Below, one piece after another: positions 11,209 to 23,055 of a DNA stretch of 64,000 nucleotides; positions within the stretch are counted from its first letter, which is position 1; every line of letters starts with the position of its first letter. The translations under genes were made by a program, and so were the position numbers. The notes under the pieces were generated by a model. That model saw nothing but the letters and a program-made list of their open reading frames with translations. It did no database searches and was not told the DNA's origin. Source of the DNA: Saksenaea vasiformis B4078. Taxonomy: Eukaryota > Mucoromycota > Mucoromycetes > Mucorales > Saksenaeaceae. The stretch lies in NCBI GenBank assembly GCA_000697055.1, contig JNDT01002277.1, positions 62,001 to 126,000 on the forward strand, given 5' to 3'.

Positions 11209-12370
11209 TTAGAACAGATAGTTCATTGCTTTCATAGAGTATTCAACACCCAAGAAGGTGGCGGCATTTGCAGGGAAGGCTCTAAGCATAGCAGGACCAA
11301 GACCCTTAAATAAGGCGGATGGACCATCTGCCTTGAGTGTCTTCTTGAGACAATCACCCAAACCAGAATAAGTACCAGCAGGAGCAGATTGAATACGAGA
11401 CTTGAGTACATCAGGAGGAATAGCAATGGTCCACATAGCCACACCAGCCATACCTAAATGGATTTTATGGTTTTTTTTAGATTCCCTCATTCATTCTTTC
11501 TTTCTTTCGTTAAGGTGGAAACTTACCACCAGCAAACAGAACTGCACCGGGGTTTAAATCCTCAGGCCGTGAACCTGCAGGCGTGAGAGCTTTTTTGATC
11601 AATTCATACGCCACGAAGTAGGCGGCAGATCCTGGCGAATCACGCAATAATGTAGCACCCGTGCCACGGAAGATGGAACGGAGACCACCTTCTTTGTATA
11701 ATTGACGTGCAGCGTCCAAAGGACCCTTGTATTTTTGTTCTCCTCCTTGACCTTGAATTTGCATCAACACCTTGATACGTTCGGAAGGAGCCATGAAGAG
11801 TGTGGTAGGCACAGCCGAGAAAGCACCGGCAAATGTGATTTCGGCAAGCGACAAGGACTTGTCTTCCTTATCGCTTCGCAGACCATAAACAATCTTCTTA
11901 CCAAGATCATAAGACTAGAAAGGGAAGTTTTTTTTTTTTTTCCCTTTACCATTAGCCCATGATGTCATGTTTCAGTAAGAATCATTTTGTTTACTTACAA
12001 AGAAACTGACGGCGAAGATAGGTGTGATACTAGCCAAGGGGGTAGCCATACCACGGTACAAACCGAGGACGCCGTCCTTCTGCAGAATTTGTTTGAAGCA
12101 GTCGGCCGTGTTCTTGTACAAACCCTCAGAAGTTTGCATACGGACCTTGACAAGATCAAAAGGTTGACTAAATGTTTTTTTTTCCGCCAAAGCGATTAGT
12201 TTTTAAGATTACACAATGGGTTGGTTGTTCCTTTACCCCACCAAGACCGCGGCCATGCCACCGAAACCACCAGACAAGAACGACTTGACAGACGAAGTTG
12301 TTGTGGACTTGACTTCAACAGGGGCGATCTCTTTGATAGAGGGCGTTTGAACTTGAGCTTCGGCAGACAT
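11209..12370 (-). CDS. Mitochondrial carnitine/acylcarnitine-type carrier
   Basis: Exons 12237-12370, 11999-12167, 11527-11914 and 11209-11453, about 311 aa, the usual length for the mitochondrial carrier family. Three repeats carry the signature: VGQPFDLVKVRMQT, MAPSERIKVLMQIQGQ and IPPDVLKSRIQS, each with its matching second-half motif. The contact-site residues in the second and third repeats (APSERIKV) fit the carnitine/acylcarnitine subgroup (Crc1/CACT), which exchanges acylcarnitine for carnitine across the inner membrane for beta-oxidation. An ornithine or related carrier is less likely. The N-terminal extension (MSAEAQVQTPSIKEIAP) precedes helix 1. Every junction closes in frame. Confidence 0.92.
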
Positions 12371-13534
12371 GTTGGGGATGGAAGGGGAAAAGAGAAGAAC
12401 GAAAAAAAAAAGAAGCGTTACAGCTAAGATTGAGGTCCTGAAAGAAAACGCGGGGTTCGAGCTGTGTTTAAACCTTTATATATGCTTGGTAAGGGCACGC
12501 CACTCATCCATATGAAAAAAAAAAGAAAGATCTCAAAACCAGATATGGAAACTTTTAAAATCTCTTCCACATTGGATTGGGTGTACCAATAAACAGGAAT
12601 CAATTTTTTTTTTACTCTTAAAGAATAGAAAACGACAGGAACAAGTCCGAAACAGAGTCCAGTCATTTTTCCCACAGAGAGGAGGACTTGTATTCTTGCT
12701 GAGTCAAAAGAAAGAACAGAGAGACAAAGAGACAGAGAGAGAGAGCGATCTCTTATTCCACCTCCTCAACAACTAACAGAGTTGAACATAGAACCATGTT
12801 TGCACGTGGCTTATTGTTTATCCATCTCTTTGGATAAACCAAGGGATTTGAAGCAGTCGATCTGATAGATGACCTAGTTTTCTTTGAGACACCCCTCTCA
12901 TCTCTCTCTTTCCCTCTGTCTCTTTTATTGATTTGACTGTCCGCTTTGCAGAAGCGAAAGAGAGAGAGAGGGAGAGGAGCAAACCCCCCTCGGAGCAGTA
13001 GAGCAGTCACACAGAGGATAACGGGAACTGTCATCGGATAAGAGAGGAAAAAAAAAAAAGAATGATCTTTCTTTTAGATCGATGAAACAAGAACAAGATA
13101 GTTTAGGCGTTGTAGGTCATAGCGATCATGAGCCAAGAACAGGAAGAAGAAGAAGAGGAGGAGGAAGAGAAAAGCGATAAAAAGGAGGAGGAGCGTTGTG
13201 ATTGGACGTTAAAAAAGACCCGCCTTTTTTTTTTCTTTTTCTTTCTTCAAAGACCGCACTCTTCTCTCTTCTGTCGTGTCTTTTGTGTGTGTTTGTGTTG
13301 TATTGTGTGTGTTGTGTTTTCTTTTTTCTTTTCAACAAATAGTATTTGGGGGTTTCTGAGTACTTCTTCTTTTTCTACTTCTTTGTTTCTATAACAAATT
13401 ATTTCCTTTTCTCTTACCTACGGTTTTTTTTTTTTTACCTTCTCCGCCCTATATTTTTTTTCTTATTCCGTTTGCTTGGATCGTTTCGGTTTTCCTTCCG
13501 TTGACAGCCCCTGCTTTTTCCTTTCTCCCTAATC
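12371..13534. promoter_or_regulatory. Bidirectional promoter region between the carnitine carrier and lis1
   Basis: This is the head-to-head spacer of two divergent genes. The half next to lis1 has long pyrimidine tracts (TTTTCTTTTTC runs at 13219-13245 and 13420-13470), a common feature of fungal core promoters. Purine tracts near 12720-12750 and 12955-12985 are the mirror on the other side. Open frames here are short and low complexity. Confidence 0.5.
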
Positions 13535-15650
13535 ATGACCAGTATTCTTTCTGAACGTCAAAGAGACGAACTGTAAGTATACTTGTTTATGATGCTTGGG
13601 TTTTGTAAAAGAAAAAGGAGAGAGGAACATGGCGTGTATAAGTATATATGGATGAGATGGGGTTATTCATCGAACTTAATCGACACTCGTTAACGTCGCG
13701 GCCAAAAAAAAACCACCGATGAAGGAATCATTGTACAATGACCAAACCATGGAATACCCCCAATGACAAGTTTGTCGTGGTGAGATGAACATGTTTCTAA
13801 TCACACAACACACAGTAACCTTGTTCATCTTCCCTTCTTTCTCTTTTCTTTTCTTTTTTTCTTTACGAGCAACATACTGCGCCTTCTTGCATGGATTGGG
13901 GGGCTGCATCCAAAAAAGAGAAGAAACACTTATCGGATTTCTAACTTGTACCTTTTCTCTCTCTCTCTCTCTCTCTCTGTTCTTTTTTGTTTAGGCATAA
14001 AGCCATTCTCGATTATTTGAGTACAAGTGGCTTCTCCGAATCCTTTTTGGCTCTCAAAAGTGAAACTCAAAATGATGATTTCATGCCAGATCCAAAGAAG
14101 AAATACGCAGGTTTACTGGAAAAGAAATGGACATCTGTCATTCGTCTACAAAAAAAGGTACGTATGTCAGCTATGGGCCTAGGTAGAAGCGATGATGAAC
14201 CCCCTTTCTCTTTCTGTTTAAAAGATTATGGACCTCGAAGCCAAGACGTCACAAATGCAAGAAGAATTAAACAATGCACCAGTGAGAAAACCAACAAGTT
14301 CTGTCGATTGGATTCCTCGTCCTCCCGAAAGATTTAGTCTGACAGGTCATCGGAATCCGATCACCCGCGTTACTTTTCATCCTGTTTATCAAGTCTTGGC
14401 ATCCGCTTCAGAAGATACAACTATCAAGATTTGGGATTATGAATCTGGCGATTTTGAGTGTACATTAAAAGGACACACCAAAGCTGTTCAAGATTTAGCC
14501 TTTGATCCAAAAGGAAACTATTTAGGCAAGTTAAACCCTTTTTTTTTCCTTGTTCTCTTTCTCCTCCTCCCCCCTTATCAAAACTAACCGCTTTTTTTTT
14601 TCTTTTTAATCTAAATAGTTTCATGTTCAGCCGATCTTACAATCAAAGTTTGGGATACCAACAGTGATTATAAATGTATCAAAACGTTGTATGGACACGA
14701 TCATAGTGTTTCCTCCGTTTGCTTTTTACCATCAGGGGATAAGATAGTCTCTTCCTCACGTGATAAAACCATCAAATTGTGGGACTTTGCATCGGGGTAA
14801 GTTTAGCAAAAAGAAAAACAGGAGAAGGAGAAGAAGAAGAAGAAACAAAACAAACTGAAATTGTGGGAATTGACAGGTACTGTGTCAAAACCTACGTAGG
14901 CCATCTTGAATGGGTTCGTTCAGTAGTCCCAAGTGAAGATGGAAGATTACTAGTAACAGCCTCCAATGATCAGGTAAAAAAAAAAAAAAAAAAGGAATAG
15001 AGTTGAAAGATAGCCCAACTAACGTGTACCAACAACATTGTTAATAGACAGCTCGTGTATGGGATACCCAATCAGGCGAAACAAAGATGGATTTCCGTGG
15101 ACATGATCATGTTGTGGAATGTGCTATCTTTGCTCCTGTGAATGCTTATCCATTTATCCAAGAACTAATTGGTGATGAGGTAAAAAAAAAAAAAGAAAAA
15201 GAAAAGAAAGTGTCTGTAGTAACCCATGGTTTTTTTATTTATTTTATTTAGAGTAAATCGAGAGATCAAGCAGTACCAGGTTATTACGTGATTACGGGAT
15301 CAAGAGATAAGACGATCAAATTATGGGATAGTGGAAGTGGACAATTACTAGCAACTTTTGTTGGTCATGATAACTGGGTGCGAGGATTGGTTGTCCATCC
15401 AAGTGGAAAATACTTGTTGAGTGCATCCGATGATAAGACCATCAAAATTTGGGATTTGAAAACAGGACGTTGTATGAAGACATTGGAAGCACATGCACAT
15501 TTTGTAACCTGTATATCGTAAGTGACCTCCACCAAGTCTGTTCAGGTAACATGGTACTTAGCATGGTTTTTCTTTAGTTACTGCCAAATAAGTCCTGTTG
15601 TTGCCACAGGTAGTGTAGATCAAACCGTCAAGGTCTGGCAATGCCGATAA
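13535..15650 (+). CDS. pac1: Lis1/Pac1/NudF dynein regulator (LisH + WD40)
   Basis: Exons 13535-13572, 13995-14157, 14225-14525, 14619-14796, 14877-14973, 15048-15179, 15252-15517 and 15578-15650, about 415 aa (human LIS1 is 410). The N-terminal LisH dimerisation motif ([22 protein letters not shown]) leads to the family's [20 protein letters not shown] and a coiled coil. Seven WD40 repeats follow, with GH...D...WD signatures such as [25 protein letters not shown] and [12 protein letters not shown]. The protein binds dynein at microtubule plus ends and is needed for nuclear distribution in hyphae. Intron 3 begins with GCAAGT instead of GT; no GT donor gives the conserved YLVSCSAD junction. 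It is convergent with the S6K-like kinase. Confidence 0.97.
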
Positions 15651-15981
15651 AACTGCAAAACAAAAACGAAATGACTCCCGTCCTTTTTTTTTTTTTAAAA
15701 AAAAAAGAGAAAGACAAGAAAAAAAGTTTACTAGGAGACCTTGTTGTTTCTTAATGAATGTATACTTTGCGTCCACAAGAGAAAGAGACAAAAGAAAGTG
15801 ATCTTACCTTTTTATCCCATCCCCCCTTCCACTGTATAACCTTTTTTTTTTATATTTTTATATGCATGCGTCGCTTTTTTTTTTAAAAAGAAGAAAAAAA
15901 AGAAGAAAAAAAAGAAAAGAAACATATACCAATTATTTTTTTTTGATCTTGTTACTCTTTTCTTAATTTGGTTTTATTATA
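15651..15981. other. Convergent 3' spacer with T/A runs
   Basis: Short spacer between lis1 and the kinase, containing a T run followed directly by an A run (15685-15711) and several further T and A runs up to 15925. It presumably carries both polyadenylation regions. No coding potential seen. Confidence 0.6.
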
Positions 15982-17515
<1,534 letters not shown>

Positions 17516-18438
17516 CAAATAATTCCACTTTTCTACTGGTTTGGAGCAACACAAAGGCGACGGGCTATAAATCCAAGCTTCAAGAGGAATAGATCAAATT
17601 TCATAAAAAAACAAATAGGCTGTTTTTCGAGTGTGGGATTTTCTCTGGTTGGAGTATGACAGAAGAAAGAAAGAAAGCAAGGAAGGAAGGAAGGAAGAAA
17701 ACTTTTTTTTTTGGAGCGCAGTTTGATCAGAATTCTCCCTTTCATGGTGATGAGTTACCAATGAGTGCACGGAAGCGACACAGTATGCCAACAATGGTCA
17801 TAGGTTAGTCTACATGATATCCTCACTGTATTTTTACAGACTGTGTGCAAAAATACGATCCATCGTATCCCTTCATAGTCCATTGGATGAAACTACTCGC
17901 AGACCCCCCTCGATGGCATTGTGTTTGGCGGGACAAATGTCTGGGATGAAAGAAACCAATGGTACGCAGACAAATAAAAACACCGCCATATTTCTTGTGA
18001 ACAAGCAAGTAATGACCGTCTACTCAACTCTTTGATTATATCCCTCAGTTATTTGTGTTGCAGCAAGATAGACCAAGTGATCGATAGCTAGTGACCCCTG
18101 AATCAGAAGATACATCGTAAGTCACGAATAACCATTTGATGTTTCTGCTTTGTATTCAGGACACCGACCTCGAAAACAAATAGTTAACAACTCTAGTGTG
18201 TCCTCATCTCTAGGAGCATATGCTATCATCTTGACAGATTCACATCCAAAGGGGCTAACAGGTCCTTTTTTTTTTAAAGAAAAAAGAGAAGTATCTAAAA
18301 AGCTATTTACAACGGGATTGCTCATTTTTTGTTCATAGGGTTTCATAGGGCGATTTTAGATAGGTTTAGGGCGGATCTTACGGTGTAGAGATAGGAGTCA
18401 GTGAATCATACCGATTTTTCAAGTCTGTGCATAAATCT
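17516..18438. other. Upstream region of the S6K-like kinase; no supported gene
   Basis: This stretch holds the kinase promoter (a GAAAG/GGAAG purine tract at 17665-17700) and then unremarkable DNA up to the MULE relic. Several short open frames on both strands show no recognisable motif. Confidence 0.4.
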
Positions 18439-19770
18439 TTAGTTGATTGCAACAGATGGTCTCTCCAGGCGAAGACCTCGTGGATTTAAATTCTTCTGCA
18501 TTTTGTTGGGAGCATAACGATGGCCAGTCTTGTCCTTGTATATGTGCAATTGGCAATGTGAGCCAGCACCCTCAAAGTAGATTTGCTCATTGAAGGAAAG
18601 AACAGTGTGAGACATGGATATAATCTTTAACGACGCTGGGTCATACACGGTATATTTCGCGTTTGAGTACACCGCGATAGGAACATCAGAGATGTCGCTA
18701 GCTAGTTGGCAGCAGCGGAAAGCATCAAACCGGCATTCGCTGCTGCATGGTTGATAGCTTGTGATGTCTGCATTATATGTAATGTCGACACCCTTCTTCG
18801 CGATCCATCGTAATTCATCTATTGGATAACGGAAATCATCCCGGCAGAGCTCGCTTAATTTCGGGGAGGTCTTCCTCATTTCCAGTAAGCAACAGAGCTA
18901 ACGTCCGGAATCCCCAGAATCTAGCCTCGTTTGCCTTTCATCTTTTAAGGTCGACTCTTTGTCGTAACGTGATCTGCTTCTTGAATATTACATGTCTTCA
19001 TTGCCACATTACTCATTTAAGATATTCCTTGAGACGTCTAGAGCCGCTCTTGCGCTTATGTGCGCAAATGTTGTGCTCATCTAGCGCGACTTGGGAAGGT
19101 ATGATCGTTCTTTGGCTCAAAAGAGCCAGCAGCATGTGTTTCAAAAAAAAATCTTTTTTTTTTGGACATGCCACCGACACGACATGTGCGAGCTTTCAGG
19201 AAATTCTTTCTGTAAGGCGTTAATAAGCGCCTGCTCGTAGTCGCTAACAAACAATCCAGGGAAGGACGAATGCCAGATCACAGCTTTCATTTGTCGCGCC
19301 ACCCATTGGTATGCTATTTCACTTTCACTTGTCATAATTGCGGCATCCAGTTAAAAAAGAACGCAGGTTTACGCTGCCTGGGCCACTGATGCCAACGAAA
19401 TTTACAACAGACATCTTGTAAATAGTGGTCCTCTGTGTTGTATCAACTACCACAACGTCTGCAAAGGGAATGGCTTTGCTGATAGCAGTTGGATGACAGA
19501 TGAAAAAAGAGATTTCAGGGCTTTTTTTCAGCTATCTAGCTCATGACACACGTCGTAGTGACGATTTTGGAGAATCTTGGGAAGATCGCCAATGCTGTTA
19601 GCGTCGACCGAGGTTAGAACTCGTTGACTTGAATCTCTAAATATCCTCGCGCCTGGTTGACTGCACTCCATCGCTGTTTCGTAGACATTCATACACTTGT
19701 CGTTGGTGGAATACTGCTCACACGTTGTTCTGCAACTTGCGTAGCTCTATCGTCATCCATCTTTCGAACA
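18439..19770 (-). pseudogene. Degenerate MULE (Mutator-like) transposase
   Basis: Minus-strand fragments in shifting frames. About 19490-19360 encodes AIPFADVVVVDTTQRTTIYK, the first catalytic Asp block of MULE transposases. After a frame change in an A-rich stretch near 19350, 19335-19160 encodes SESEIAYQWVARQMKAV and LFVSDYEQALINALQKEFP...CRWHVQK, the second Asp block and the conserved C/W-x2-H. A later open segment (18879-18439, about 146 aa) may be the element's C-terminal part but is less certain. Stops, frame changes and an internal homopolymer show it is dead. Terminal inverted repeats were not found by eye. The gene would have moved DNA by cut-and-paste. Confidence 0.75.
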
Positions 19771-20219
19771 TTTTTTTTTTTTTTTTACTGAATAAAGAAG
19801 CTGGATGTCGCGCGTCGCATAATTCCCATTATTCTTCTCCCCGTTTTAATCTATCTACTGGCGCTTTCTTTCATTATAACTTTCTTTTTCACAAAACGGT
19901 AATGCGAACAGCTCTTCATTACTAGGTGCATCCGAAAAAACCTTGATGACACCTCGAGAAGTCTGTGCTCTGTCCCTCTTTCTGCAGCTTCAGTTCTCAC
20001 AACGTCATTATCAAAGCCACAACCCCCAAATTTTTTGTTCAAAGACCTGAACTTGGGGGGTGCAAATAGCGAGTCCTGGCTTTTGACCCCCCGAGGGAAG
20101 AAAAAAGCAGGAAAAAAAAAGACACAGAGAAAAGAGCACCAGTAGCAACGTCGCCTAGAAACCTTGCTTCTTCTTTGAATTAGAACAGTACACGAATATA
20201 TATATATATATACGACGCG
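19771..20219. promoter_or_regulatory. Upstream region of PP2A-A with a GC-rich palindrome and TATATA tract
   Basis: It contains a palindrome at about 20021-20061 (arms CCCCCAA...GTTCA and TGAAC-TTGGGGG) and a TATATATATATATA tract (20197-20212) immediately before the ATG at 20220. It may hold the PP2A-A promoter and also a remnant of the neighbouring transposon. Confidence 0.45.
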
Positions 20220-22589
20220 ATGGAAGTCGACGCGAATGCGGTAACGCCAGTGGAATACATGGATGAAGACCCTGTGAACACCTTGCAGCCAGAGCAAGAT
20301 GAGATGTACTCTGTCGCAGTGCTCATTGATGACCTGAAACACGAAGATGTTCAACTCAGATTGAATGCGATCAAGAGCCTGTCAACTATTGCCAATGCAT
20401 TAGGTCCTGAAAGAACCAGAAACGAACTCATTCCATTTTTACAAGGTAAACAACGGAGGCATCGTTGGGTTCGCGTTTCACCCTGACAAACCGGTCTTTT
20501 TTATAGAATCCATTGATGATGAAGATGATGTGTTGCTTGCTTTGGCCGAACAACTAGGAAAACTTACGGATGCTGTGGGTGGTCCCGACTATATCTATTA
20601 CTTGTTGGCTCCACTTGAGAATATCGCCGCGGTCGAGGAAGCAGCTGTTCGAGATAAAGTAATAATAATAACCTTTATCCATCAGGGCTGGACTCATTTT
20701 CTTTCGTCCTAGGCTGTTGTCTCTTTGTGCGAACTCTCCAAAACGATGCCTGCAAATCACCTGGAAGAATACTTTTTGCCCCTTTTAAAGCGACTTTCCA
20801 TGGGGGAGTGGTTTACAAGTCGAACATCTGCAACAGGTCTCTATGCAGCTATTTATAAGAAATCCTCGACAGCTCTCCAAACCGAACTGAAAAGGTCAGC
20901 CTTTCTCTCTCGGAACATTTATTTCGTATGCTGATCAGGACGCGTAATAGTTTGTTCACACAACTGGTGCATGATGACAGTCCCATGGTGAGAAGAGCAG
21001 CAGCCAAGGCATTGATCGTAAGTTCATAGAAGAAGATGAAGAAGAAGAAGAAAGACGACAGCTTATAAGCGGTACATAGCAACTGGCTAGTGAAGTCTCC
21101 ACGGAAGATACATTTAGTACCGTCATTCCTTCATTTTACGCGCTTGCACAGGACGATCAAGACTCGGTGCGTTTGCTGACAGTGGAAGATCTGGTGGCCC
21201 TGGCCGAAAGACTACCAGTGGACCAATCAAAAGAGCACTTGTTACCATCGTTTAAAACCCTTGCGGATGACAGATCATGGCGTGTTCGTTACATGGTGGC
21301 ATCTAAATACGTAGAAGTAAGCTAAAAAGAGAAAAAAAATCAGGAGAGAATAGGTTGGCTAACATTGATGTTTCACAAGATCTCACAAGCGTTCGGAGAG
21401 ACGATTGTACGAGAACATTTCACAGATGCCTTTATTCACTTATTGAAAGACCCTGAAGGGGAAGTACGAACAGCCGCAGCAAGTCAGATCCCTGGTAATA
21501 ATAATACACATCACTCAATCCTTTGATAAACTGACACTCTTTTTCTAGGCTACGCAAAACTTGTGGATCAATCTGTGATTTTAGAAAGACTGTTACCCTG
21601 CGTAAAATTGCTCGTTGTAGATGAGAATCAACATGCACGTGCTGCACTTGCAAAGGAAATTAGTGGCCTAGCACCCATTGTCGGTCAGGACGCGTAAGTA
21701 GAAGGATCATGCAAGTACAATGGTTTGTTCTGACATTATCTTGCAGCACAATGAACTTTTTGCTGCCAACTTTCTTGCAACAATTGACAGATGAGTTCCC
21801 CGATGTGCGACTCAACGTAATCTCCAATTTGGAAGTGATTAATCAAGGTAAGGAAGGAAAAAAGAAGACGAACTGGCGATTTATTGTCTTTTTTTTTATA
21901 TATTTTGTTAGCCATTGGTATCGAGCGTCTGTCACAAGCACTGCTGCCTGCTATTGTTGAACTCTCAGAAGATAAACAATGGCGAATTCGATTAGCCATC
22001 ATTGAGTACATTCCGTTGTTGGCAAAGCAGTTTGGTGCCGAATTTTTTGAGGAAAAACTGCTTGATCTCTGCATGTCATGGCTTCGTGATCCTGTCTTTT
22101 CAATCCGTGAGGCGGCCACCGTCAATCTCAAACGTTTGACGGAGGTGTTTGGACCTGAATGGGCGAAAAAGGCAATCATCCCTCAAGCACTGAAAATGAC
22201 CACTGACGAAAACTATTTGCACCGAATGACAACTATATTTGCGCTCACGGTAAGTATAAAAAAAAAAAGATAGCAACGATTAGAAAGGGTAATAGCTGAT
22301 ATATACATTTTTTCTTCTTTTTTGCTAGGTTATGGCGGAGGCTTTACCATTTGAACATATCAACGAGTCTGTTCTGCCGACGGTGATTGGGTTGGCAAAT
22401 GATCCTATTCCAAATATCCGCTTCAACGTAGCCAAGTCTTTGGAAGCATTGATACCATTGCTGCAGAAGAATGAAAATGGGTCTGGCATAATCACAAACA
22501 AGATAAAGCCTGTTCTTGAGAAACTCAGTGTGGATTCGGATGGTGATGTCAAGTTCTTCGCTACCCGAGCTTTGGAGCGTAGTAAGTAA
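20220..22589 (+). CDS. Protein phosphatase 2A scaffold subunit A (PR65)
   Basis: Ten exons: 20220-20445, 20507-20658, 20713-20894, 20939-21017, 21080-21316, 21380-21494, 21549-21693, 21747-21847, 21912-22249 and 22329-22589, about 611 aa (human PR65 is 589). The product is a solenoid of HEAT repeats; typical blocks are [65 protein letters not shown] and [12 protein letters not shown]. It scaffolds the catalytic C subunit and regulatory B subunits in the cytosol and nucleus, controlling mitosis and morphogenesis (Tpd3/Paa1 in yeasts). A 25-30 residue acidic extension precedes repeat 1. All phases close. The ending ALERSK follows HEAT 15 closely and the stop codon is TAA. Confidence 0.96.
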
Positions 22590-23055
22590 AAGAAGGAAAA
22601 AAAAAAGGAATCGAATCATCCCGGCTGATTTTTCCTTGCAGCCCAATGATATAATTTTAAACATGGAATGACGATCAAAAGGAGCTAAGATAACCACTTT
22701 TTGTCTGGCTTCTTTGACTTGTATATTGTAGTTTACTTTTGTGTCATGGGCTTTCACATGTTGTGTCTATTTTTTTTCTTTTCTATTGTGTCTCTTTTTT
22801 CTTCTTCTTCTTCTTCTTCTTCTTCTTCTTCCTCTTGTTCTTTACAGCTACTGGTTACATCTGCTTTTTCTTCTTTTTTTTTGACACACTTTATTTCATT
22901 TTTTTTCTGGAAAAAAAAGGAAAGGAAAGAACAAATACATGTTTAAGTTTGTCGATAAAAAAGGCAATGTTCGTTGCTTTTGATCTGGAATGTCGGCAGA
23001 TGACATTTAAAGAGAACCTGCTACGTTCCTCTTCTTCTTTTTTATTCGTTAAACC
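22590..23055. other. Spacer with TTC/T-rich microsatellite
   Basis: Contains the 3' region of PP2A-A and the upstream region of the IQGAP-like gene. A (TTC)n tract at about 22800-22832 and several T runs dominate. Open frames here are translated low-complexity sequence. Confidence 0.6.
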
